Source: Cycas panzhihuaensis (lineage: Eukaryota; Cycadophyta). Taken from it: 64,000 bases of DNA. The notes beneath the pieces are model-generated. The model was given only the letters and a program-made list of their open reading frames with translations, did no database searches and was not told where the DNA came from. Within the stretch, counting starts at the first letter, position 1, and each line of letters begins with the position of its first letter. The translations under genes and the position numbers were made by a program. Positions 21,441 through 33,022 of the stretch are shown here, in pieces. The stretch spans positions 208,079,741 through 208,143,740 of the forward strand of contig CM041465.1 of NCBI GenBank assembly GCA_023213395.1, written 5' to 3'.

Positions 21441-21722
21441 TTGTTTGCTTTGCAAAACTGTTATCAGCTTTTTAATTGTAAATGCCTTGTCCGTGGTTCA
21501 TTTATTTAGCCAACTGGTAGTTATTCATTCGTACCATCCACGTCCACATTCTTTTCGATTTATCATGAACCTTGTCACATCCCTATGTCCCTATCTAATT
21601 AATCATCACGTCCGCATTTATATCCATATCTTTGTCATCATTTTATTATCGTGCCTACGTTTAATCCTAAGTCTGCATCCATTTCCAATCATTATGTTTA
21701 CATCCTCTTGTCATCGTATTCA

Positions 21723-21806
21723 GTCTGTATCCACGTTCTTAGCGTCTGCATCCACGTCCTTGGTGTCTGCATCCACGTCCTTGGTGTTCGCATCCACGTC
21801 CTTGGC
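21723..21806. repeat. 21-bp minisatellite 3' of H integrase
   Basis: Four units of gtctgcatccacgtccttgg begin at 21723, 21744, 21765 and 21786, with 1-4 changes each. A plus-strand open frame over it encodes a Ser/Thr-rich repeat, but that is a by-product of the 21-bp period. 21441-21722 and 21807-21929 hold T-rich non-coding DNA with a poly-T run near 21905. Confidence 0.9.
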
Positions 21807-21929
21807 ATCATTTACCTCAACCAATAGTTATTACTGGTTATGTTCCTTAAGCTTTTAACATTTTGCTAAAGATACTTACCCCTTGGTTAATTCTGCTCCC
21901 ACTCTTTTTTTTTTTTTTTTTTATTCAAT

Positions 21930-23262
21930 ACAATTTTAATCTACTACCATTGACTAGCTTAGTCAATGGCTGGCCATCCAATTTCTGCAATTTTACCGCT
22001 CCATTACCATGAATATGGTTAATTTTAAAAGGACCTAACCATCTTATCTTCATTTTACCAAGTTTAAATTTAAATTTACTATCATACAGCAATACCAAAT
22101 CATTTACCTTAAACTCAGGCTTTTTAAGATGGCGGTCATCCTATGCTTTCCGCCTTTCCTTTTCCACTTTCAATTCCCACAATGCTCGTGCTCTAGTCTC
22201 GTCCAGCTTCATCAATTGAATCAAATGCTAGTCGTAGGAAACTTTAGGCTCTATTCTAAGATACTGAGCCACTCTTAAACTCTCTGCTTGAAATTCTACA
22301 GGAACGACAGCTTCCAATCCATATACCAGTTGGAATGGAGTCTGCTTATGAGATCTTTTCCTCGTGGTTCTATCTGCCCACAAAACTGAATGCAATCTCT
22401 CTGCCCAGTCTGTTCGTTGCCCATTACAGATTTTCATCAAGGCGATCTTCGAGATTTTATTTGTGCTTTCTACATGACCATTCGCTCTGGAATAATATGG
22501 CGAAGATTTGCCATGTTGAATCAAAAATTCTGTAGTTAGGTATTTGATTGTTTGATTCAGGAAAGCAGCTCCTTGAACTGATACAATCTCTAAGGGGCAG
22601 CCAAATCTCATTATAATAACTTCATACAAGAAGCGAGTTGTGCTTCTTGCGTCAGATTTCCTCATAGGTTTGGCCTCTATCCACTTGGTCAGAAAATTTG
22701 TGGCCACTAATATATATCTTGCATTTGTTCTTCTCGCTGGGGGACTAATTGGTCCCACAAAATCCAATCTCCATTTTTCAAATGGAGCTTGGGCCAATAT
22801 AGGATGAAGAGGCATAAAATTTTGTTTCAATGGCTTCCCCGTTCATTGACAACTATCACAAGATTTCACCCATTTTTTAGTGTCTTCGAACAGAGTTGGC
22901 CACCATAAGTCGACTGTCAATATCTTTCTGGCTGTGGCTTCTCCTCCATGATGAGATGAAGCTATCCCTTCATGGGCTTCTCTCAAAACTGGCTCTACTT
23001 CATGTTGAAGTATGCATCTCCGTAGAACTTCATCGGGCTGTAATTTATAAAGCATACCACCTATCAATTGAAATGGAAAAGTTTTCTTAATGAAACTTCT
23101 CCTTTCTGCCTTTCCAATCCTCGAGGTCTTTGTCCCGTAGCTAAATATTCTGCGATTCCTTCATACCATATTGGAATAGCTTCAATCGAGAACAGCTTGT
23201 GGTTTGGAAAATCATCGAACACTCCTTCACCTGATTCTCCTATTGACTGAGGGTGTTCTGAC
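21930..23262 (-). pseudogene. H gypsy integrase
   Basis: N-terminal zinc region with KWVKSCDSCQ at 23067-22843; H residues lie upstream in EAHEGIASSHHGG. Core at 22830-22228: FEKWRLDFVGPISPPARR with the first Asp, then EIVSVQGAAF where relatives have SDQG, so the second catalytic Asp is Val, then NGHVESTNKI with the Glu. The C-terminal domain (KMKIRWLGPF, LVNGSR) continues in another frame to about 21935. Stops include one after KA near 22150. Integration activity is lost. Confidence 0.85.
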
Positions 23263-24051
23263 TGCACTTGTCAAGGTTACACAGGCTATAGTCTAGTTAG
23301 GATACTGTCAACATGGTTATTCACATACATTCCACAGATTATTCACAGAATTATATCACAATAGTACACAAAGACGTAAATCAACACATATTGACATTTC
23401 ATCCTTATAACACGTAGAATACACGGTTTTCCACGTAACTCTTCTTTCCATTAAGCAATCGGTTCAATTACACGGAGGTGGAATGCATTCTGTGCATTCC
23501 AAGATGCATACTCTTTCTGTTACATGCGTACCCAAATGGTACTTATCAATAAACACTGCTTCAATCGGCTGTCATGCATGCTGGTATCCGTACCATTGCG
23601 TGCCACAGATATTCGGCTCTCACCCTAACCGAATGGTCCTTGCGTACTTCCTTAAATGTGCCTCTTCGTACCTTTTCGCTGAAGGGTTATGACTGCCTGT
23701 CATAACTGTACCCCTTCAGTCAAGCGTACCTTTTCCTTAATCATTAGTTATACACTTAACTAATGTCTTCATCATGTCCGTACGTCCATACGTACGTCTG
23801 GCAGCTCCCCAAGCTTCCACTGGTCCCATACTGTCGTGCGTATTGCTTCCTTTTTAGTTCCCTTCCGTTGCTGGTACGTATCTATGTTACGTACCCGTTC
23901 CAGGTACGCACCTGTTATACATACCCAGAATGCTAGTTTTTCCACTGTTTCGCCTCGTGCATACCTTCGTACGGTCCGTACCTGCACATCTAGGGTTATC
24001 CAGCCTACCTTTGGTCTTCCAACAGCCATATGATCAATTTATGCCCCAACA
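23263..24051 (-). repeat. 3' LTR of G1
   Basis: About 783-789 bp. Plus strand begins tgcacttgtcaagg and ends gccccaaca. It is rich in gtacg/cgtac (for example ccgtacgtccatacgtacg near 23777) and homologous to 33023-33790. Confidence 0.88.
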
Positions 24052-24064
24052 TCTATCCCAGGTC
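24052..24064 (-). other. candidate polypurine tract of G1
   Basis: The minus strand reads TGACCTGGGATAGA before TGTTGGGGC. It is a weak tract, called mainly by position. Confidence 0.4.
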
Positions 24065-24149
24065 AACCGTATGGGTTTGAGCATCCTTGCTCAACAAAAT
24101 TCCAAAAATTTTTCAAAATTTTTGGGTATTCCTCCCCCGCTCTGCCTCA

Positions 24150-25214
24150 AGGCAGCTCCTGCTGCCTCTGTCCTGCTAGGATTTCTTCATTAATCTATGT
24201 TAAGGTAGTAATGATAGCATCCTTTTCCTTAATTTTATCTTGAAGGGCAGCTATCTCGCCTTTATACCCTTCCTCCATTTCTTGAATAAGCTGAATTATA
24301 GGTCCTGATTTATTATGTGGTGTGGTAGGTGCTAAGGCTTCACCTGCTTCCATTGACGGAGGGAAGTCTTCCCATTCTTCCCAGGAGGCCTCTGCTTCTT
24401 CTTCCTCCTCCCCTGATTCCTCTTCACCTTTCTTCCGTTTACCTCTTTTGTGGACAGCCTATTTCGTTCGATGTGGAATAGGTGTTCCTGGTGTTTTCTG
24501 CAACCAGGTGAGTACCTTCTGCATTTGTTTTTGAACCCTTCTTTTTGCTTCCGGTACATTAGCGAATCACGGAATTCCGCGCCCACTATTTGATTATAGG
24601 TTCATGAGAAATGGTGGTTCTTGTTAGTTGTACTTGGACATTGATAAAACAAGATAGCCAATAATAAGGAGGGATGTCGAAAGGGATGTGTCCGATCTCC
24701 TTAATTCTTTGCCTCATGTTTCCTGCCAAGAATTCGGACCAATTCAATTTCTCTCCTTCCAGGAGTTTTTAATAACATCGGCATCATACCTCCGGAATGT
24801 ATGTATACTTCCGTTTGGACAAAATCGAATTTATAACTTTTGCTACCCATTGAAGTCTGATATCAATGATATCTGCTACACGAATTCCACCAGACATTAT
24901 CTGAGTATTTGCTTGACATAATTCTCTTAACCACATTTCACGGTCAACCTCGACCTCTTGGTACCTGTGGAATTTCCCTTCATTTGGGAGTTTTGTTATG
25001 GTGTGAATTATTTGCATCCATCTTGACCTTCCCTGCTATCTTCCTTGATTAGCAGGATCTGGTCCATGAGTTCTGGGTCATAATACATAGGATTACAATA
25101 AATGTAGTCTCCCCATCCTTCTTGTTTTACCCTCGTCTGAAATTGAGCTGGTAGAGCTTGCAATTCCTACTTGAGCTTTGGTACAAACGCTTCTTGGCAT
25201 CCTGCTGTCCTCAT
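24150..25214 (-). pseudogene. G1 3' extra ORF, homologous to the H one
   Basis: An ATG at 25214-25212 begins MRTAGCQEAFVPKLK, then a stop, GWGDYIYCNPMYYDPELMDQ and a frameshift. The open piece 25017-24784 holds GGIRVADIIDIRLQWVAKVI and KYTYIPEV. Downstream text around 24540-24240 is an acidic run (EEESGEEEEEAEASWEEWED) and a coiled-coil-like EMEEGYKGEIAALQDKIKEK. The GIR-A-I...W...TyIP block lines up with part 1 of the H ORF at 21052-20507. Function unknown; broken by at least three lesions. Confidence 0.6.
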
Positions 25215-25414
25215 TTTGGCTGTGGAATTCCAGAGATAGCTGAAAATAACCTAAGAGTGCAAATCGGAATCCTACGTGCATACCTTTTGGGTATGCTTGC
25301 CGTTTTCTTGAAATTCTATGCCGAGATGCGTACCGGAGTCACTTTTCCGTCTTGCAGGGTCGTACGATTGCTTGGCGGAAAATTCGGAGTCGATTCGTCC
25401 GTCGTTTTCTATTG

Positions 25415-25880
25415 CGTACTTTGCGGGAATGCTCGCAGGTACGTAATGTTTTGTCTTATTCATTGTCTTGTCTTATACGTGCTTTTTGGTACGTATAATG
25501 TTATTTGCTTCCGCTGTGCGTACTCGATTGCGTACTTTTTAGGTACGTGTAATGTAACTGGGTACTTAGGCTTACTTTCCACTGTGCGTACTCGACTACG
25601 TACTTTTCAGGTACGTATAATGTAACTGGGCACTTAGGCTTACTTTTCACTGTGCGTACCCGACTACGTACTTTTCAGGTACATATAATGTAACTGGGCA
25701 CTTAAATTTTCTTTTCACTGTGCGTACCTGACTGCGTACTTTTCAGGTATGTATAATGTAATTTTGATTCACTTTTTTGAACTGTGCGTCTTGGATCAGA
25801 TTTCCACATGCACGTATAGTGTATTTTTTGAAATTTGGTCACTTTTTTAACTGTGCATACCTGGTAACATACCTTTTTGG
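25415..25880. repeat. 68-bp tandem repeats 3' of G1 integrase
   Basis: The core cgtacttttcaggtacgta starts at 25531, 25599, 25667 and 25735, exactly 68 bp apart. Decayed copies extend to both sides. Each unit holds three or four gtac words, a ctgtgcgtac block and aatgtaactgggcactta. A T-rich run follows to 26010. Confidence 0.92.
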
Positions 25881-26124
25881 TACGTAAAATGTATTTTGCT
25901 TGTATGCTTTTGAATTTTCCTCTAATTTTTTCAGTTTATGATGGTATTACTTATGTATGTGATGAGTTACGGTTGTTTTTTTAATTTTTTTTTTCTTTTT
26001 TTTTTTCTCTTTTTCCGTATCCATACCGAACTGGATCATCTTTCGGTATCAACGCAATTGGTTTTGCCTCAACTTCATGCAACACAATATAGTACAACCA
26101 ACTGATCCGGCTGGTAAAGCTGAC

Positions 26125-27430
26125 CTATTCAATGTATGGTTTCAGTCTGCTACCATTCATTCGAGTTGGTAGCAGTGGTCCATCTATTTCCCGAAGTTGC
26201 ACCGATCCGTTCTCGAAGACGTTTTCTGCGATGTACGATCCCAACCATCGCATCTTGAGTTTGCCAGGGTGCATTTTGAACTTGCTGTCGTAAAGCAGCA
26301 TTTGATCACCTTCTTTGAACTGAGGTTTTTGTAAATGGCGGTCGTGCCATGCTTTTTGTCGTTGCTTTTCTACATTTTGCAACCATTTTGCCATATGTCG
26401 TTTCTCTTCTAATCGCACTAATTCTTCCAATCGTTGTCGTAAGGACTGGAAGTCGTCTAATCGACATTGCATAGCAACTCGTAGACTTGGTATCTTAAAT
26501 TCCGTTGGAAGAATGGCTTCTGTGCCGTAGACAAGCTGGAATGGAGTTTGTCCAATTGATCTTTTATAGGTCGTTCGGGCGCCCATACGAGATGGCAATT
26601 TCTCGGCCCAATCAGATCTGCCAACGTCGCATATCTTCCTTAAGCAATTCTCGATTATCTTGTTCGAACTTTCCGCTTGGCCATTTGCTCTCGGATAATA
26701 GGGAGTAGATTTCTGATGACTTATCATGAAGGCTGATGTCAATGTCTCTATAGTTTGATTCAGAAAGTGGGCGCCTTGGTCGCTCACAATTTCCAAGGGG
26801 CATCCAAATCGTGTAATAACCACCTCGTATAGAAATCGAGCTGTACTTTCTGCATCGGCTTTTCGTAATGCTCTCGCTTCTACCCGCTTCGTCATATAGT
26901 CAGTTGCCACCAAAATATATCGGGCTTTCGATCGACTCTAATTTGGTTTAATTGGCCCCCAGTCGAGTCCCCATTTCTCGAATGGTGCTAAAGGTAAAAT
27001 GGGATGTAGGGGTTGGAAATCCTGTCAATTAGGTTTCCCAACTCGCTGGCAATAGTTGCACGCTTGGATCCACTTCCTGATGTCCTCGAACATGGATGGC
27101 CACCAGAATCCGGACATCAAAATTTTCTGCCATGTGGCTAATTTACCCATGTGTCCACCTGCTACTCCTTCGTGTGCTTGCGACATGATTTGGTTGATGT
27201 TGTGTGGTCGAACACAACGTCGTAACACTTCGTCTGGTCCCAATTTGTATAATTCCCCATTGATTAATTGATATGGTTCTGCTTTTTTGATAAAATTCCT
27301 TTTTCCCGTGCGATCTAATTCTGCCGACACTTCTCCAGTCACTAAGTATTCTGGTATTCCCTCATACCAGTCAGTTGGGACCGCTTCCACACTAAATAGT
27401 GCTGCGTCTGGAAAGTCGTCTGGCACTCCC
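26125..27430 (-). pseudogene. G1 gypsy integrase
   Basis: Zinc region at 27400-27025 (EAHEGVAGGHMGK and KWIQACNYCQRVGKPN). Core: WGLDW with the first Asp near 26965, a residue lost after it, then a stop within 12 codons. The open frame 26913-26125 has EIVSDQGAHFLNQ with the second Asp, NGQAESSNKI with the Glu, and a C-terminal RNA/DNA-binding part ending KLKMRWLGSYIAE and MNGSRLKPYIE. All three catalytic residues are readable; the stop near 26940 breaks the protein. Confidence 0.87.
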
Positions 27431-28790
27431 GTGGCTCTTTCCCCGTTTGTGATTCTTGACAACTGATCAGGGATGATATGGGCTTTTTCAGGTTTCACAA
27501 TGATCTTAAAAGAATATTTTTGGAACAACATCAACCACCTGCTGATTCACCCTCGCATGATCGGTTCGTTTACCAAATACATCAACACTTGGTGATCGAC
27601 GAAGAACAAAAATGGATTTGACAATAGATAGTGTTGAAATTTCTACAATGCATATACCATGTCGAGTGCTTCCCTCTCTGTCGTCGTGTAATTCTGCTCA
27701 GCCTTTGTAAGTTTTCGACTGGCGAAGTATATCGGGTGATCCGTCTTGTCATCACTGGGTTGTGCCAATACGCATCTAATAGCGTATTGTGACGCATCCA
27801 CATGTACATGGAAGGTCTTCTTCCAATCGAGAAATCGCAGTATAGGTGTTGCTATGATAGCTTGTTTCAGTGCTTCAAATGCTTGTTGCTGTTCCTCCGT
27901 CCATTCCCATTCAATGTTCTTTTTCAATAATTCCGCCAGGGGTCCTGATATGTATGCATATCCCCTGATGAACTTTCTATAGTATCCCATCAACCCCAAA
28001 AAACCTTTCAGTTGTTTCCTCGTAAGTGGCATAGGGAAATGCAGTGCGAGATACCTTATTTGGATCTGTCAGCAATCCTTCCTTGTTGACTATGTGCCCC
28101 AACAGGTTTCCGAAGGGTACCAGGAAGGTACACTTTTCTGGGTTCAGGCACAACTTATTTTCACGGCATGTCTATAACATTTCCCTCAAGTTCTCCATGT
28201 GATCCTTCATTAATCCATACAATGTCCAATTGTCTAGGAATACCGCAACTTTTTCTCCAATAAATTTCCGAAATATGTTGATTACAATTCGTTGGAATGT
28301 AGCCGGTGCATTCGTAAGACCGAATGGGATCACTTTATATGCATACGTTCCCCATTCTGTCACGAATGTGGTTTTCACTTGATCTTCTGGGGCAATCTGC
28401 ACTTGATTGTACCCGCTGAATCCATCGGTGAAGGAGTATATTTCATTCCCTCCCTCGCTTTGAGAATATCTTACGTAAAAGGTATGAAGGGATCCTTCTT
28501 TGTTACCTTATTTAGTTGTCTGTAATCCACACAGACACGGATTTTCCCATTCTTTTTAGGAACTACCACTACAGGGCTCACCCGATCCGTAGTCGATTTC
28601 GTAAATATATCCCGCTTCCAACATTTTGTCTAGTTCAGCTTTCACTTTTTCCTTATATTTGGTATTCATCCGGTATGGTCTCTGTTTTACCGGTTCCGCA
28701 TCTTCCACTAAATTGATATGATGCATTCCTATTTCCGGAGGAATGCCTTTTAGGTCCTTGTATGACCATGCAAATCGTCATGAATTCTTC
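27431..28790 (-). pseudogene. G1 gypsy RT and RNase H
   Basis: RT starts near KGIPPEIGMHHINL (28750) with VKQRPYRMN. The open piece 28402-28172 reads VIPFGLTNAPATF then VAVFLDNWTLYG, where H and G2 have FLDD, so the second catalytic Asp is Asn (G-to-A). At 28032-27643: LKGFLGLMGYYRKFI, VHVDASQYAIRCVLAQ and IYFASRKLTKAEQNYTTTE (RNase H). The RNase H tail IPDQLSRI lies at 27534. Stops and frame changes occur near 28170 and 27560. Confidence 0.87.
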
Positions 28791-28980
28791 AAACAAGCTG
28801 GCTTCGGGCTTCGCTCTTTTGATGATCCCAATAATTCCACCATTATGAGTTTGGGATTGTCTTGGATGCCAACATTAATCTCAGTAGTTTTCAACTTAGT
28901 TACTCCAACATCTTCCTTATTTCCGGTTTTGTGTCCCGGAGTATCCTCTAACTTCCTTTCTCCAATATTAAGTTACTGAA
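28791..28980 (-). other. G1 linker between Gag-like domain and RT
   Basis: Low-similarity linker text, reading EDTPGHKTGNKEDVGVTKLK in one frame. No motif recognised. Confidence 0.35.
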
Positions 28981-29667
28981 TTACTGCAGGTAATTCATAA
29001 TTTCTTCTTCTTCACCATGTACTGATTCTTCCTCCTCTTGGTTTGTCAGTTCTTGTTCTAGTTTTATACTCATTAATCTAATATGCTTTAGGATTCTATC
29101 TATTTTCTTGCTTTCCGAGGTATGCCTAAAGGTTTTTATAAAGGATTTTTTCAAGCTTCTCCAAGTCACGTCTAAACTTTGTTCCTTTCCGAGGAACCAG
29201 TCCTTGGCTACTCTTCCCAAGGTATGGTAGAAGTAGTTAGGTCAATTTTGTTTGGTTATACTTAAGGATATCCATTTTTTTTCACATTTTTGTATATGCT
29301 CCCTAGGGTTTTGACCTACATAGAATAATGGGGTGGCTAATTGTTTTGGATGATCGAATCGAATTCGAAACATCGTTTATAACTCTTTCCAACTTTTAAG
29401 AATGGCTTGGTGGGCTAGTTACCAATACCAAGCCTTTCCCCGTAAAGTCAATACTAGGCCCTGTTGCCATTGGGTTTTATCCCAATTCTTGTGTTCTATC
29501 CAATATTCAACACAATGAGTTAGGTGGGTGGTCCCATATAACTGCTCTCCGTAAAATGGCTTAACATGCTTTCCAATGTAAATTTCATGATTTATTTCTT
29601 CTGGGATAATAACTCTACTGTCTAGACCAGAGTCTCTAGAAGTACTTACCAGTGATTCTCCTTCCAT
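28981..29667 (-). pseudogene. G1 second Gag-like domain between protease and RT
   Basis: The open piece 29667-29419 contains KPFYGEQLYGTTHLTHCVEY and DKTQWQQGLVLTLRGKAWYW. The piece 29220-28981 contains GRVAKDWFLGKEQSLDVTW followed by LKKSFIKTFRHTSE. The pattern L-x-G-x-A-x-x-W ... TW-x-x-L-x-x-x-F resembles the retrotransposon Gag fold (Pfam Retrotrans_gag). The ordinary Gag is separately present upstream (32841-31481). G2 has the same extra domain in the same place (54549-55110); H does not. Function unknown. Confidence 0.6.
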
Positions 29668-29746
29668 TTTCCTGGTTTTGGCGCCAATCGTTGGAAGGGA
29701 TTGGTTATTGGGTGGGTATACTTCTAAGGAAGAGGAGGAAGGAGTA

Positions 29747-30832
29747 TTACTTCCTTCCTCGGATTGTACTAAGGGGGGGTGGGGGTAAGGAATCTACCTC
29801 AGGACCCACGCCTGATGTAGAAGGGAGGTCGGGGTTACTATTAGCTACTACAAAACTATGAAAAATATTAGGTAGGCTAGGGGGTTGTTGGTCTAGTTGG
29901 CTGTCATCCCTTAAACTATCATTAGTCATTATATACTCAAAAGAATCTAAATTATCATTAATGTCTTTAATTACACATTTGGATAATAGATTACATCTAT
30001 GAGAAGAGGAGTTTACTTCATAGGCATCCTGCAACCAATAATCCACGAATCTCATTCCGTTTTCGTCGTCCGAAGAGTTGTATATTTCTCCAAAATAGGT
30101 CGGTTCTTCTTCTTGATAATTGGTCGATGTCGTGGGCTCTTCCGCAGTATGATAGAGGTTTCCTTCCTCGAGGGAAGAGGATGTTGTTTCGCTTGTAACA
30201 GTCGTGTTGGATCCTTCGTCCAGTATCATTTCAATGGAATTCCTTCCCAGCATCGGTAATACTACTTTGTTCCCATTATCCGATAAGGTGAAGGTCACAT
30301 TTTTCTAATTTTGGAGGCATTGCGTCTTATATAGCCATGGCCTCCCCAAGAATGCTGGATAGGGCGTTGCCCCTTTTTCTGTTTCCACGATTGTGAAATC
30401 AATTTTTACCACAATCTCTGCCACATCCACCTTGATGTCGGCCAATCTTCCCATAGGTCGTACTAATAATTCGTTGGCCAATTTCAACGAATATGTTGCT
30501 GCTTCCAACTTTGGGCTTTCCAGTTACTGCCATGTCAAAGCTGGTAATACGTTGACGGCCGCGCCTCCATCAACAATTACTTTTGAGAATGTTTCTCCCA
30601 GTACCATCATTGTTACCATTGGATCCATATCGAATGATGGCATTATTTTCTTTAAACTCTTTGTAATTCTGCGTTGTAGTACTCCTCCTTTAATCGAATC
30701 AATGACTTGGAATAAGGGGATGGTCAATTGTAGCTGTTTGACCAAATTCTCCATCAACAACAGCATTCTCAGAATGTCTTCCACTGGTAACCCTTTAAAT
30801 AGTTCTTTTATTTGCACCATCTGAGGCTGCAC
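29747..30832 (-). pseudogene. G1 aspartic protease region
   Basis: The frame 30832-30524 holds EDILRMLLLMENLVKQLQLT and VIVDGGAAVNVLPALTW, the active-site loop (D-G-G in place of D-T/S-G, common in this plant group). The frame 30508-30305 continues ELLVRPMGRLADIKVD and YPAFLGRPWLYKTQ. 30298-29747 is an acidic tail with CNLLSKC and a Pro-rich end. One stop near 30527 and one near 30303 split it. Confidence 0.8.
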
Positions 30833-31480
30833 CTTTGGCTCTTCTGGTATGTTTTCTTTTCTTCTCGCTTATTTTTCCAGACGATACGTATTTGGTTTTT
30901 GGTTTTCCCATTGGTAATTTATTTTCTTCCTGAGCTAAGCCATCCAACACTTGTTTTACTTGCTTAAACCGATCCATTCCATTTCTGTTTGTGGATCTGG
31001 ATATCCTCCGTTTTATTTCTCCTTCTGTTTATTCTGGAGTTTTACGTTTTTAGTTTCTGGTATAATCGTCATTAAGTTGGTGGCTTTGGCCTTCCCTTTA
31101 CAATCCTCCGTCTTATGATCACTTGGGCCGCAGTTATTACATATGAACGGTTTCTGTTCGTATTCCTGTTTAGTTGGGCATTCGGACTTCCAGTGCCCAA
31201 ATTGCAAACAAATGAGGCATTTACCCATTGGTGGTTTCTTTCTCGAGGGCTCTTGTGTACCCCTCGTTGTGTAAACATTTCGAGGCGAGTTGCCTCCCCT
31301 TCCCCTACCTCGTCCTCTGTAGGCTTTCCCTCTGGGATTATAGAAGCAATCCTTAGTCATATGCGTATCTACATCGCATATGTGGCACCATTTGTCCTAT
31401 TGGTGCAACGCACTATTTTTTAGATTCAGTTCGCATTCTTTAGTTGTATGTAAATTCTCTTCACAGATATGGCACCATTT
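30833..31480 (-). pseudogene. G1 Gag zinc-knuckle array (four CCHC)
   Basis: Four C-x2-C-x4-H-x4-C boxes: CHICEENLHTTKEC (near 31475), CHICDVDTHMTKDC (near 31388), CLICLQFGHWKSEC (near 31218) and CNNCGPSDHKTEDC (near 31138). An Arg/Gly spacer (GRGRGRGG) lies between boxes 2 and 3. One stop separates box 1 and box 2. A Lys-rich linker follows to the protease. Nucleocapsid role inferred from the family. Confidence 0.85.
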
Positions 31481-32841
31481 GGTTACCGTCCTGGCATGGT
31501 CTTTCTTTTTCGTCGTTTCTTCTTCTTCTCTGCTATTTCTGATTTTTAGCCTGACCACTTCCTTTCTTAAGGCTTCTAATTCCGATTCCTCTTCTGCTAT
31601 TCCCACCTGGCAGAAGGGTCGATTATACTGATTTTGCTTGAGTTCCCTAATCTCCTCTTGCAATCTTAATAGTAGGGAGTCATGTCCTCCTGCCTGTGCA
31701 TCCATCTCCATTTCAAAATCCAATGCTAAATCTTGGGCATTTTTAAATGATTTCAACGGATGGGCATGCATCATGGCTCTCAGTTTTTCATTCAATCCTC
31801 TCACAAAATAGTTCTTCATGTTGTGGTCGATTCATCGTTTCGTTAATCATCTTGGCGCAATGATTTTCATTCTCACGATATAAGTTAGCACCGATTCTCC
31901 GGCCTTTGTTTAATTTCCCTCAAGGCGATTTCCACTTTGCCCGTTACTACGGAACTTCTGAAATCTTTCCTCGAGAGGATTTCTTGATCTTTGCCCATGA
32001 ATCATTCTTGTTTATTTCTTTGTACCATGCCAATGGTACTCCCCTCGATGTCTGGTGAATTTGGCTTTTATCTCATCCTCGTCGTAATCTTTTCACATCA
32101 ATCGATTTACGAAAGAGGTATCGTGTTCTCTTGCATCCAAGTGTCGTTGAAAATCAACTTTCCAAAGTCTCTGTAATCATCCATCTTGGGGGATTGCAAC
32201 GGTGTCCCACCTGGTGGTGATTCTTCCCTTTTCTCCTCCTTCGAGGATACACTTGGAGTGCCTACTGCTGTATTATCCTTCCCAAATAACGGATTCTTAA
32301 ATGGAGTTTTGATATGTATAGGTTCTACTACACCTGGCACTTGTATAGTTAACGGTGTCACTGTAATATATGATTGATCAGATCCCTTTTCTGATGAATC
32401 CTCAAAAAGTTGCCTTGTTAACTTATTTTCCCAATATGTCGAGGGACCTTCCTCCGCCTTCTTTTCGCTGTCACTTGGGTCCTTCGGACTGTCCTCCACA
32501 GGTATACTTCCCTCTTTTAAAGTTTGTTTATGTTCCTCATTCACCCTTGATTTTTCTTCATATTCTGGGCTAAACAAATCATCTTTGATTGGGGCTGGTG
32601 TTAATACCATATGTTCGCCATTAGTTCCCTCTTCTTCTTCTTGAGGTGTCTGGGCTCCACTTGCCTCAGATCCTTCAGCAATTTGTCCCTTAGTCTCGTT
32701 GTTCTGCGAACTTAATCTCCTCGCCCTTCTCAGTTTTGATTCCTTCGACCATCGTAACGCCCTTTGTCTGCTGGTTTCCTTCCCTTTGGGTGAAGTATCC
32801 TTTTGTGGCTCTTCCGACCTTGAAGGCCTCTTAGGTGGCAT
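31481..32841 (-). pseudogene. G1 Gag
   Basis: An ATG at 32841 opens 244 clean codons, beginning MPPKRPSRSEEPQ, a basic then acidic, Pro/Ser/Glu-rich N-terminus. The capsid part near 32100-31820 (VPLAWYKEINKNDSWAKIKK) is broken by frame changes. The open frame from 31819 has FVRGLNEKLRAMM and HPLKSFKNAQDLALD, typical of retrotransposon Gag, followed by a coiled coil and the knuckles. The start sits about 180 bp after the 5' LTR. Confidence 0.82.
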
Positions 32842-33022
32842 TGCAAGGTCCCACAGCTCTGGGAGGCTTAGTTCTGACTTGCCATCATGACGCGAGCCCT
32901 GGGGTCCTCTTCCCTTTACACATTCCTCTTTTGAGACTCCACAGGCCTGTCCCTCCTCAATGGACGTGAGGCAAGCGGAACCAATGTTGATCGAGGTGTT
33001 CCCCTTTGCACTTGTGGGAGCA
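32842..33022 (-). other. G1 leader
   Basis: Short leader between 5' LTR and Gag. It shares the block CAACATTGGTTCCG with the G2 leader (44134-44150 region). I could not match a tRNA to the expected primer site. Confidence 0.5.

Noticed and set aside
21445-21858. Plus-strand ORF with a Ser/Thr-rich repeat
   Set aside because: The repeat peptide is produced by the 21-bp minisatellite. There is no start context or conserved domain, and it is antisense to H.
25480-25780. Regular direct repeats resembling a CRISPR array
   Set aside because: Units are directly tandem at 68 bp with no unique spacers, and lie inside a plant retrotransposon. It is a minisatellite.
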